The position numbers and the translations under genes were made by a program. A stretch of 63,953 bases of DNA from an uncultured Pelagibacteraceae bacterium. GTDB taxonomy: Bacteria > Pseudomonadota > Alphaproteobacteria > Pelagibacterales > Pelagibacteraceae. Below are positions 10,835 to 22,280 of this stretch, one piece after another (position 1 is the first letter of the stretch; every line of letters begins with the position of its first letter). Below the pieces are notes generated by a model. The model did no database searches and was not told the DNA's origin. It saw only the letters and a program-made list of their open reading frames with translations. The stretch spans positions 1-63,953 of the forward strand of contig CACIPT010000002.1 in assembly GCA_902588595.1 (NCBI GenBank), given 5' to 3'.

Positions 10835-12630
10835 AAAAAGAAGAAAATATAAAAGAACAATTTAAAAAAGTACTAATTTCAACAGTAAAAGTAATTTCAG
10901 ATGAATATGAAATAGAAGATGAACTAAAAAAAAATTTAAGCTCTAAAAATTTTAATTTTTTTGAAATAGATAATTTAAATACTAAAAATGATTTTATTGA
11001 ATTAAGAGCCAAAACTGATTCAGAAGCTTTAAAAAGAAAATTTTCAAATAAACAAATTTATCAGATAAACCTTCCCAAAAATTCATCTTGTAGATCACTT
11101 TATGATATTTCGGAAAAAATTAGATATGAGTTACTTGGATCACAAATGCTTAAAGGTATATCAAAAAACTTCTATGAAAATTATAACTATAAAATAAAAA
11201 TTAAAAGAAAAGACCAACTAAAAACAAAAGAAGATGTAAATGTTACGGAAGCATTTGAGCTATATATGCTTAAAAACTTTTTTAATATTAAATTAAATAA
11301 TTTGTCTGAAAAAATGCTTAGTTTTTGGGAAAGTGATTTCAAAAATTCTTTAGGCAAACATATTAATTTTTTTAAAAAAAATCTTGAAAATCAGGATGTC
11401 TACAATGCTAAATTCTCACAATTATTACAAGATATGAAAGTATTTGAATCTAGCGATGATAAAAACCAGGAAAATAATCAACAAGAAAATGAACAAGAAA
11501 ATAATCCAAATAATGATAATGATGACAGCCCCGATGGAGAAAAAGAAAAAAATAAAAAAGAAAAAGATCAAAATGGAATCGATGGTGATTATGATTTTAA
11601 TGATTATAAAATGAATGAGCAACTTATTGATACTGACTCAGACGAACAAAGTTCTGAAAAAGTATTACAAAAAATAGATAATAGTGTAATTGACAAGGAG
11701 TATAAAATTTTTACTTCACGATTTGATGAAATAGCAAAAGCTGAAACGCTTGAAACAAATGAAGAAATTTTAAAACTTAGAAAAACTTTAGATCAGCAAC
11801 TTACTAGTTTTCAAGATTTAATTACAAAATTAGCAAATAAACTCCAAAGAAAGTTACTTGCACAACAAAATAGATCATTTGAATTTGACTTAGAAGAAGG
11901 TTTATTAGACAGTTCAAAACTAACTAGAATTATAATTGATCCATACAATTCATTATCTTTTAAAAAAGAAAAAGATTTGGAATTTAAAGATACAATAGTT
12001 ACATTGTTAATAGACAACAGTGGTAGCATGCGTGGGCGCCCAATAACAATTGCTGCTCTTTGTGCAGATATACTATCAAGAACCTTAGAAAGATGTTCTG
12101 TAAAAGTAGAAATATTAGGTTTTACCACAAAAAATTGGAAAGGTGGAAAAAGCAGAGAAGAATGGAATAAAAATAATAAGCCAAAAAATCCTGGCCGTCT
12201 AAACGACCTTCTTAATATTGTGTACAAGTCAGGTGATACACATTGGAGACAATCTAAAAAAAATCTAGGCCTTATGCTTAAAGAAGGTATACTAAAAGAA
12301 AATATTGATGGTGAAGCAATATTATGGGCACTCAATAGATTAATAAAAAGAAAAGAAGAAAGAAAAATATTGATGGTTATTTCTGATGGTGCTCCAGTTG
12401 ATGATTCAACTCTTTCAGTTAATTCTGGAGATTTTCTAGAAAAACATCTTAAAAAAACTGTAAAATTTATTGAAAACAAAACTGATATAGAAATTTTAGC
12501 TATTGGAATAGGCCACGATGTTTCTAGATATTACAATAAAGCAATAAAAATTACTGATGTACAAGAACTAGGTGATGTAATGATTGAGCAGTTGAGTGGT
12601 TTATTTGAAAATAAAAATAAACTTCATTAA
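10831..12630 (+). CDS. cobT: CobT-like protein with acidic linker and VWA/MIDAS domain
   Basis: [18 protein letters not shown], acidic Asn/Glu-rich linker, [43 protein letters not shown]. Confidence 0.88.
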   Translation: MKKEENIKEQFKKVLISTVKVISDEYEIEDELKKNLSSKNFNFFEIDNLNTKNDFIELRAKTDSEALKRKFSNKQIYQINLPKNSSCRSLYDISEKIRYELLGSQMLKGISKNFYENYNYKIKIKRKDQLKTKEDVNVTEAFELYMLKNFFNIKLNNLSEKMLSFWESDFKNSLGKHINFFKKNLENQDVYNAKFSQLLQDMKVFESSDDKNQENNQQENEQENNPNNDNDDSPDGEKEKNKKEKDQNGIDGDYDFNDYKMNEQLIDTDSDEQSSEKVLQKIDNSVIDKEYKIFTSRFDEIAKAETLETNEEILKLRKTLDQQLTSFQDLITKLANKLQRKLLAQQNRSFEFDLEEGLLDSSKLTRIIIDPYNSLSFKKEKDLEFKDTIVTLLIDNSGSMRGRPITIAALCADILSRTLERCSVKVEILGFTTKNWKGGKSREEWNKNNKPKNPGRLNDLLNIVYKSGDTHWRQSKKNLGLMLKEGILKENIDGEAILWALNRLIKRKEERKILMVISDGAPVDDSTLSVNSGDFLEKHLKKTVKFIENKTDIEILAIGIGHDVSRYYNKAIKITDVQELGDVMIEQLSGLFENKNKLH

Positions 12631-13913
12631 ATTATTTTTAAATCCTTATTTTTCCATTTGATTAATACTTCTGCTCCACCTTTATTTTCTGAATTTCGAA
12701 AATTTATATTAGCATAATTTTTTTCCAAAAGAGTTTTTCCTATAAAAGTTCCTAAACCCAATCCATATTTTGATATATTTTTCTGATCAGCAGTTCTTAT
12801 ATATGGTTCGCCAAGTATATGTTTTTCAATTAGATCTTTAGGAAATCCTGGTCCATCATCTTTAATTAATATTTCTGTATCCGTGCTATTGCTTTTTAAA
12901 AAAATTTCTATTTTATTTTTACTAAACTTATTTGCATTACCAACAAAATTTCTCAGACCATAAATTATCTCTGCTGATTTTGAAGTTTTTAAAGGATTTT
13001 TATAATTCTCTATATTAAATATAAATTTTTTACTACTTATTTCCTCATAAGATCTAATTATTTCATTCAAATAATCATAAAGATTTAAATTTGACTCTAA
13101 AAATCCATCATTAATTTTTGGATTAATCGATAACTTTTTTAAAATTTCACGACATCTATTACTTTGACTCAACAATAGATCCAAATCTTTTTTGATTTTT
13201 ACATTATTTTCAAATTCCTTTTTAAGTTCTTTTGCAGTTAATAAAATTGTTGATAGAGGTGTGCCGAGCGAATGTGCTGCTGCTGCTGACTGGGCTCCTA
13301 AAGAAATTAGTTCATTTTCTTTAGCCACTAATTCTTGAAGTTTATCGTAAGCTGTTTGTCTTATTCTACCTTCTTCACCAAATTTTACTCCAAAATATAC
13401 TAAAAATAGTAAGCCTATAATAATAGATATGGGAATAGCAAATAAGTAATAGTCGGGTGCATGGAAATGCAATTCGCGTGGATGTGGTAGTTCAATATAA
13501 TAAAAAGTAAGTACGGTTAATATTAAAATTATTAGAGAAACTAATGCAATAGAACTATTTAAATTTAAATATTGAGAAGAAAATACTGCTGGGACTATAA
13601 TTAAAAATATAAATGGATTTGTAATACCGCCAGTTAAATAAAGTAAAATACCCAACTGCATTATGTCAAAACTTAAATAAATTGTCGACAGCGAATTATT
13701 TAATTGATTATTTTTAACTTTAAATTGCAGGTATAAATTCGATAAAATACTTAAAAATATTATAGAAACACAAATAAAATAATTAAATTTAAAATTTAGT
13801 AAAAATTGAACAATAATAACTGCTAATAATTGACCAATAATTGCAATCCATCTTAAATTTACATAAGTTGATTTGTTTAAATAAAAGTTTTTTGAAGTTT
13901 TAGCAAACTCCAT
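12627..13913 (-). CDS. RegB/PrrB-type membrane sensor histidine kinase
   Basis: GGITNPF quinone-site heptapeptide, [14 protein letters not shown]-box, SNRCREIL, C-terminal ATPase domain GPGFP. Confidence 0.85.
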   Translation of the reverse strand: MEFAKTSKNFYLNKSTYVNLRWIAIIGQLLAVIIVQFLLNFKFNYFICVSIIFLSILSNLYLQFKVKNNQLNNSLSTIYLSFDIMQLGILLYLTGGITNPFIFLIIVPAVFSSQYLNLNSSIALVSLIILILTVLTFYYIELPHPRELHFHAPDYYLFAIPISIIIGLLFLVYFGVKFGEEGRIRQTAYDKLQELVAKENELISLGAQSAAAAHSLGTPLSTILLTAKELKKEFENNVKIKKDLDLLLSQSNRCREILKKLSINPKINDGFLESNLNLYDYLNEIIRSYEEISSKKFIFNIENYKNPLKTSKSAEIIYGLRNFVGNANKFSKNKIEIFLKSNSTDTEILIKDDGPGFPKDLIEKHILGEPYIRTADQKNISKYGLGLGTFIGKTLLEKNYANINFRNSENKGGAEVLIKWKNKDLKII

Positions 13914-13915
13914 TA

Positions 13916-15970
<2,055 letters not shown>

Positions 15971-16126
15971 TTATTTTTTTGGAAAAAAAAAATATAACAT
16001 TTTTTTACCAATAATAAAAATGAACATTAAATTATTAATCAAATTAATGTTGATAATTAATAATAATAAACTGAAAAATTTTTTTTTTTTCAAAATCTAA
16101 ATTTTTACAAGAAATTAACTTTTTTA

Positions 16127-16216
16127 TGGCGGAGAGAGTGGGATTCGAACCCACGGTACCTTTGAAGGTACACACACTTTCCAAGCGTGCGCCTTAAACC
16201 ACTCGGCCATCTCTCC
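16127..16216 (-). tRNA. tRNA-Ser(GGA)
   Basis: Minus strand ggagagatggccgagtggtttaaggcgcacgcttggaaagtgtgtgtaccttcaaaggtaccgtgggttcgaatcccactctctccgcca: 7-bp acceptor, long variable arm, anticodon loop TTGGAAA, encoded CCA. Confidence 0.95.
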
Positions 16217-17092
16217 TTATTTTATAAATTTTGACCTAAACTTATAATATGCATATAGCTTTGAAAATATACTTATAGAATCTGAAATTTTTAATATTAA
16301 AAATTTAATAAAAAACTTAATTATATAATTTGGAATTTTTTTTTTAAATGAACTAATTAATTTTTCATGTTTATTTACTTTAAAAAAATAATAAAATTTA
16401 TCAAAAGTATAATTATATTCTCTTATAAATATTTTTAAAAATTTATTTCTAACCTTAATAACACCATGTTGATGTATACATTTGGCATCAAAGACTTGGA
16501 CAATTGATTGATTAAAATTTTTTACCCTTCTACATAAATCATCATCTGAAAAAAATAAAAAAAAATTTTCATCAAATAGTAAATCCTTTTTAATTACATC
16601 TTCTGTTTCAAATAACATGCAAGCTCCCAATGTGCTTTCCACACAAGTGTCTCCTTCAATTTTTAAAATAATATTTTTTTCTCCATTCTCAGGCAATAGA
16701 CCTCCTGCATAACTTAAATTTCTAAATTCATCGTATGAAGTGGGTGAAACTATCAAGACATTTTTATATTCTAAAAATTTTAATAAGAGTTTGTTTATGT
16801 CTTCTTCTAAAATTAAACAATCTGGACCAAGCACTAAAGTGAATTTTGTTTTGCTTAACTTTATTCCTTGGTTGTATCCTGCTGAAAAACCATTATTTTT
16901 TTTATTTAAAATATATCTTTCAATTGAAAACTTAGAAGTAATTTTGTTTTTTAATTCTTGATTTGCATCATTATCGATTATAATTATTTTTAAATTGCTA
17001 ATCTGAGCAAGTGTTTTAACTATTAAATCTTCGGACTCTTTGTAAAGCACAATTACAACAGTAATTTCTTTATTAAGATTTAGATTTTTCAT
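16217..17092 (-). CDS. glycosyltransferase family 2
   Basis: VVIVLYKES, IIIDNDAN, NNGFSAGYNQGIKLS, SDDDLCRRV. Confidence 0.88.
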   Translation of the reverse strand: MKNLNLNKEITVVIVLYKESEDLIVKTLAQISNLKIIIIDNDANQELKNKITSKFSIERYILNKKNNGFSAGYNQGIKLSKTKFTLVLGPDCLILEEDINKLLLKFLEYKNVLIVSPTSYDEFRNLSYAGGLLPENGEKNIILKIEGDTCVESTLGACMLFETEDVIKKDLLFDENFFLFFSDDDLCRRVKNFNQSIVQVFDAKCIHQHGVIKVRNKFLKIFIREYNYTFDKFYYFFKVNKHEKLISSFKKKIPNYIIKFFIKFLILKISDSISIFSKLYAYYKFRSKFIK

Positions 17093-17136
17093 TTATTATA
17101 TTATACATAAAAGATTGATAATTTATTTATTAATTT

Positions 17137-17991
17137 ATGAAAAAAATACTAATAACTGGATCAAGTGGTTTTATTGGATCAAATATATTAACTGATTTAA
17201 TAGATAATAATATTATTTATCTTACTAATAGAAAAAAAAATTATCGTACTGATAATAAAAAAATAAAAATAATTAATTTTAAAAATCATAAAGAATTAAA
17301 TAATAAATTAAAAAATATTGAAGTTAATACAGTCATTCATTGTGCAACACATTATGTTAAAAAACATAAATGTGAAGATATACCAAAGATGGTTTTAGCT
17401 AATATCGAATTTGGAAATGTATTATTAGAAAATTTAAAATCAATGAAAGTCAAAAAATTTATAAATTTTTCTACTGTCTGGCAAAATTACGACGGAACTA
17501 AAAACTCCCCATATAATCTTTATTCGGCATCAAAAAATGCATTTGAAAAAATTATAGATTTTTACAAAAAAAATCATAAAGAAATTAAATTTTACAATAT
17601 TTTTGTATCAGATACATACGGCAAAAATGATAAAAGAAATAAGTTGGTAAATTTTTTAAACAAAAATTATTTTAAAAATAAATCTATAAAAATTATATCT
17701 AAAAATCTTTATATTAATTTACTCAATGTAAAAGATATTGCTGCTGCAATTAATATTATTCTATATAAAAAAATTGAATCCGGAAGCTATAATCTTACAA
17801 ATAATAATAATTTTAAAATACTAAATATATTAAATAAAATCAAAAAAAACAAAAAAACAAAATTAAAAATTAAATGGTTGTCTAAAAAAAAAATTAATGA
17901 AAAAATTTATAAATTTAAAAAATTGCCTAATTGGAAGCCTAAATTTAGTAGTTTTAATAAACTTATAGAATTTATATTAAGACAATCTTAA
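17137..17991 (+). CDS. NAD-dependent epimerase/dehydratase family protein
   Basis: ILITGSSGFIGSNI Rossmann motif, YSASKNAFE (YxxxK). Confidence 0.88.
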   Translation: MKKILITGSSGFIGSNILTDLIDNNIIYLTNRKKNYRTDNKKIKIINFKNHKELNNKLKNIEVNTVIHCATHYVKKHKCEDIPKMVLANIEFGNVLLENLKSMKVKKFINFSTVWQNYDGTKNSPYNLYSASKNAFEKIIDFYKKNHKEIKFYNIFVSDTYGKNDKRNKLVNFLNKNYFKNKSIKIISKNLYINLLNVKDIAAAINIILYKKIESGSYNLTNNNNFKILNILNKIKKNKKTKLKIKWLSKKKINEKIYKFKKLPNWKPKFSSFNKLIEFILRQS

Positions 17992-18027
17992 TGTTGTATT
18001 TAAAAATAAAATATATAATTAGTTTAA

Positions 18028-19233
18028 ATGCATAAAATATATTATGGCCGTGCTGTATATAACAGTAATGAAATTAAAGCTGTTTTAAGAGTTTTAAAAA
18101 AAAATAGTTTATCTTTAATTGATGGACCAAATGTAAAAATATTAGAAAAAAAAATTGCAAAAATATTTGGAAAAAAATTTGGATTGATGGTTAATTCTGG
18201 ATCTTCTGCAAACTTGTTAGCTTTAAGTTCTTTTAAATTTAAAAAAGGTAGTGAGGTTATTACTCCTACACTTACATTTTCAACTACTGTTGCTCCTATA
18301 TATCAGCTGGGTTTAAAACCACATTTTATTGGAGTATTAGAAAATAAATTTATTGCAGACACAGAGCAAATTGAAAAATGTATAAATAAAAAAACAGTAG
18401 CAATAATGATTCCAAATTTACTTGGAAATATTCCTGACTGGAAAAAAATTAGTAAAATCGCAAAAAAATATAAATTAAAGGTTATAGAAGATTCTGCTGA
18501 CACGATTGGATATACAATAAACAAAAAAATTAATGGAAAATTTTCAGATATTGTAACAAATAGTTTTTATGCATCACATATCATCAATGGAGCTGGATCT
18601 GGAGGGATAGTCTGTTTTAATGATTATAAACTATACCAAAAAGCTAAATTGTTAAGGGGTTGGGGTAGATCTTCTGCAACATTTAACGAGTCAGAAAAAA
18701 TTGAGGATAGATTTAACATAAAAATAGCAGGTATCCAGTATGATAAGAAATATATATTTTCTGAACTTGGATATAACTTTCTTCCTTCTGAAATTTCAGC
18801 CGCATTTGCTATCGAACAACTAAAAAAACTTAAAAAAAATATACTTATTAGAGAAAGAAATTTTAATTATTTAAAGAAATTTTTTAGAAATTATTCTAAA
18901 TATTTTAAATTGCCAGAAGTATATAAAAAAACAATTACTCCATGGCTTGCATTTCCATTGGTTATAAAGTCAAATAAAAAGTTTAATAGAAAAGAAATGC
19001 AAATTTTCTTCGAAAAAAATAATATTCAAACAAGAACAATCTTTACAGGAAATATTTTAAAACAACCAATCTTAAAAAATTTAAAATTTAGATCTCACAA
19101 AAAATCAGATATTATTGCAAATGATGTAATGAAAAATGGTATTTTACTTGGTTGTCATCAGGGTCTAAATATAAAAGAACTAAATTATATTTGCAATACA
19201 TTTAAAAAATTTGCAAAGCTAAATAAAATATAA
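18028..19233 (+). CDS. DegT/DnrJ/EryC1/StrS-type PLP aminotransferase
   Basis: GLMVNSGSSANLLAL, EVITPTLTFSTTVAPI, VIEDSADTIG, LLRGWGRSS. Confidence 0.88.
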   Translation: MHKIYYGRAVYNSNEIKAVLRVLKKNSLSLIDGPNVKILEKKIAKIFGKKFGLMVNSGSSANLLALSSFKFKKGSEVITPTLTFSTTVAPIYQLGLKPHFIGVLENKFIADTEQIEKCINKKTVAIMIPNLLGNIPDWKKISKIAKKYKLKVIEDSADTIGYTINKKINGKFSDIVTNSFYASHIINGAGSGGIVCFNDYKLYQKAKLLRGWGRSSATFNESEKIEDRFNIKIAGIQYDKKYIFSELGYNFLPSEISAAFAIEQLKKLKKNILIRERNFNYLKKFFRNYSKYFKLPEVYKKTITPWLAFPLVIKSNKKFNRKEMQIFFEKNNIQTRTIFTGNILKQPILKNLKFRSHKKSDIIANDVMKNGILLGCHQGLNIKELNYICNTFKKFAKLNKI

Positions 19234-19275
19234 TTTAAAAGATGAAAATAAATAAATTAAGTATTTAATAATTTT

Positions 19276-20079
19276 ATGCAAAAAATATTTGATTGTATTA
19301 CTTTTTTTAGAGAAAATTTTATTACAAATATTAGATTTGAAATTTTAGATAATGTAGTTGATTACTTCGTGGTATGTGAGTCAATGTACGATCATAATGG
19401 TAATAAAAAAGAATTAAATTTTAAACTGAAAAATAATAAATTTAAAAGCAAATTAATTTATTTAGTTTTAAAAAAACCATTTGTTTCATCAAATAACTTA
19501 TGGAAAAGACAAGCAGAACAACGTGAATATATATTTAAAGGACTAGAATTAGCAGAACTTGAAGATTATATAATGTTTTCTGATCCTGATGAGATACCCA
19601 ATCCAGAGATAATAAAAAAATTTGAATTAAATAAAAATTATGGAATTTTTCTACAAAAAATGTTTTGTTATAAATTTAATATATTTAATAAATTTGAAAG
19701 CCCTTGGGAGGGAACGAGAGTTTGTAAAATGAAAAATCTAAAATCAATAGATTATATGAGACAAAAAATTTTATCAAAAAATATGTTAACACCATTTTGG
19801 AAAATATTTAAAAATAAAAGTATTGAATTAATTGAAAATGGAGGATGGCATTTTAATTCATTGCTTACTCCAGAAGAAATTTCTATAAAACTTAAAACTT
19901 TTGCACATAAGGAATTTGCATCTTCTGAATATTCTGATGTAAATGTTATAAAAGAAAATATTTTAAACTTAAAAGATTTATTTAAAAGAAATCATAATTA
20001 CAACAAAGTAGAGCTGGATAATTCATTCCCAGATTATATTATAAAAAATAAATCTTATTTAAAAAATTGGATTCTGTAG
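19276..20079 (+). CDS. glycosyltransferase family 17-like protein
   Basis: IFDCITFFRENFITNIRFEILDNVVDYFVVCESMYDHNG, ...YIMFSDPDEIPN, GGWHFNSL pattern of GT17. Confidence 0.75.
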   Translation: MQKIFDCITFFRENFITNIRFEILDNVVDYFVVCESMYDHNGNKKELNFKLKNNKFKSKLIYLVLKKPFVSSNNLWKRQAEQREYIFKGLELAELEDYIMFSDPDEIPNPEIIKKFELNKNYGIFLQKMFCYKFNIFNKFESPWEGTRVCKMKNLKSIDYMRQKILSKNMLTPFWKIFKNKSIELIENGGWHFNSLLTPEEISIKLKTFAHKEFASSEYSDVNVIKENILNLKDLFKRNHNYNKVELDNSFPDYIIKNKSYLKNWIL

Positions 20080-20085
20080 AAGATA

Positions 20086-21195
20086 TTATATTTTTAAAGA
20101 ATTTAAAATATTTTCTAGTTGGGATACTTCAATTTTCATATCACCTAAAGTAGAGTTTGTGCTTCCAATTTTTTCTAACTTAATTCTATTATAATTAAAT
20201 TTTAAGACTTTAGATATTTTTTCACATTTTATACTTGAATGACTAGTTGGTATTAATTCAAAAAGATGTAATCCTGGATTTGAAAATATAATATTGGAAA
20301 AAGCTGCTCCATGCGGACCAATAATTATTTTTGCATTTTTGAATAAATAAATTTGTTCAAAAAAATCTAATTTACTAACTTGATAACTTTTAAATCCTTT
20401 TTTTGATAAAAAATCAATAATTTCTTTATTATTAATTAACTTACAATGATTATAATTTGAGTCTGACCTGTCAATAAAGATTTTCTCATTTGCTTTAAAT
20501 TCTTTTGAATAATTTAAAAATTTTTCTCTTAAAAAATAAATTATCCATTCAGGTAAATTATTAATTTCATCCTGGACAAAACCTTGTTTGTACCATGGGT
20601 GATCTAAAGCTATTATTCGATCTGCTTTTATATGTCTATATTTTTGACTATCTATTAGTTTTTTTTCAGAAATACCAAAAACAGAAATTATTTTTTTTTG
20701 CCATTCAGCACTTCCGGGCAAGTAAAAATAATCTATTTTATTTAAAGGTATTTTTTCTTCACATAATTTTAATTTTGCTACTATGTCAAATAGAAAATGG
20801 AAAAAATTATTTCCACTAGCTCCTTGCACTAAAGAAAGAATGCTACCATTAAAGTTTTTAATTATTCTTGGTGTGCCAGTTGTCAAAACTTTATTAAACT
20901 TTGAATTTTTAAGCTCTCCAGAAATTTGTTGGTAAGAAATATCTGGTAAAATTATATTTTCTTTTATTATTGCAACATGTTCAACAAGATCAGTATAAAC
21001 TCTACTATTTGAAATTTCATAAACACTGTTTTTAACCTTAAACTCTTGATTTTTTAATTTAATTTTCTCTACTTCTTTTTTTATAAAATCAATATTTTTA
21101 TTTGGTTCATATTGCTTAATTTTGCCATAAATGAGATTAAATAAAATTTGAAAAAATTTCTTGAAGCAATTTTGAAAAAATTTTTTAATTTTCAT
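20086..21195 (-). CDS. glycosyltransferase family 61 (DUF563-like)
   Basis: IFIDRSDSNYNHCKLINN...IIGPHGAAFSNIIFSNPGLHLFELIP. Confidence 0.8.
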   Translation of the reverse strand: MKIKKFFQNCFKKFFQILFNLIYGKIKQYEPNKNIDFIKKEVEKIKLKNQEFKVKNSVYEISNSRVYTDLVEHVAIIKENIILPDISYQQISGELKNSKFNKVLTTGTPRIIKNFNGSILSLVQGASGNNFFHFLFDIVAKLKLCEEKIPLNKIDYFYLPGSAEWQKKIISVFGISEKKLIDSQKYRHIKADRIIALDHPWYKQGFVQDEINNLPEWIIYFLREKFLNYSKEFKANEKIFIDRSDSNYNHCKLINNKEIIDFLSKKGFKSYQVSKLDFFEQIYLFKNAKIIIGPHGAAFSNIIFSNPGLHLFELIPTSHSSIKCEKISKVLKFNYNRIKLEKIGSTNSTLGDMKIEVSQLENILNSLKI

Positions 21196-21236
21196 ATTTT
21201 TAATGTACAGTCAAATAAAGTTTATTTTTATACTTT

Positions 21237-22268
21237 ATGAAAAAAATTATCAAATGGGGTTTTATTGGGCTGGGAAATGCCTCACTAAACCTTGCAAATG
21301 AATTTAAAAATATAGAAAACGCTTCACTTGCTGCTATTTCAAGTAAGACTGATAAAAAAAGACAATTTTTCAAAGATAATTTTGAAATCAGTGAAAAATA
21401 TATCTATTCAGAATATGAAAAAATTATCAATAATACAGATATAGATATTATATACATAGCCTTACCAAACTCTATGCATAAAGAATATTGTATAAAAGCT
21501 TTGTCCCAAAAAAAAAATATATTAGTAGAAAAACCAATCACGACATCCTTAAAAAATTTTCAAGATATCAAAACATCAATTAAAGATAATAACCTAATTT
21601 TAGAAGAAGGTATTGCTTATAAATTTCATCCTTTTTATAAGACAATATTAAATTTAATTAAAGATATAAATAAATCAAAAATTATTTCTATCAAATGCTC
21701 ATTTGGTAATGACGCCATAGGAGGAAAAAAATTATTTGGAATAAGATTAAAAAAAATAAATAAAGATAAAAGACTTTTTAATAAATATTTAGAAGGCGGA
21801 GCAATATTGGATGGGGGAATATATCCAATTTCCATTATTACTGATATTATTTATTTAATTTACAGCAATTTAGATTTGGAACCAAAAATTATTAGCTGTA
21901 AAAAAAATAAAATTTCAAATGGTATTGATATAAACTCTGAGTTAATTTTAAATTTAAACGATATAAATATTGAAGTTAAAACTTCTTTAACTAAAAAATT
22001 ACAAAATAATTTAGAAATAGTAACCAGTGATGAAAAAGTCATATTTGAAAATATTTTCAATATAAATAAAGATACGTTTATAGTTTATAAAAAAAATAGT
22101 ATAGAGAAAAAAATTAAATGTAATGACAACAAAACATCATATTTTTATGAAATAAAATCATTATCTGATATGATAAATAATATTCATGAGTGGAAAAAAA
22201 TTAGAAATGAGTCAATTTTAAAAAAAAATTATAGTTTAAAGTTATTATCAAGTTGGCTTGAAAATTAA
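21237..22268 (+). CDS. Gfo/Idh/MocA family oxidoreductase
   Basis: KWGFIGLGNASLNLANEF, IDIIYIALPNSMHKEYCIKAL, NILVEKPITTS. Confidence 0.88.
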   Translation: MKKIIKWGFIGLGNASLNLANEFKNIENASLAAISSKTDKKRQFFKDNFEISEKYIYSEYEKIINNTDIDIIYIALPNSMHKEYCIKALSQKKNILVEKPITTSLKNFQDIKTSIKDNNLILEEGIAYKFHPFYKTILNLIKDINKSKIISIKCSFGNDAIGGKKLFGIRLKKINKDKRLFNKYLEGGAILDGGIYPISIITDIIYLIYSNLDLEPKIISCKKNKISNGIDINSELILNLNDINIEVKTSLTKKLQNNLEIVTSDEKVIFENIFNINKDTFIVYKKNSIEKKIKCNDNKTSYFYEIKSLSDMINNIHEWKKIRNESILKKNYSLKLLSSWLEN

Positions 22269-22280
22269 TTATTTAATCTG

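Noticed and set aside
11461-11640. Asn/Glu/Asp-rich repeat-like stretch in cobT
   Set aside because: Acidic low-complexity linker is a normal feature of CobT-type proteins.
11811-12479. 222-aa minus-strand ORF opposite cobT
   Set aside because: Fully antisense to a well-supported CobT gene; Ser/Phe/Leu-rich composition typical of shadow translation.
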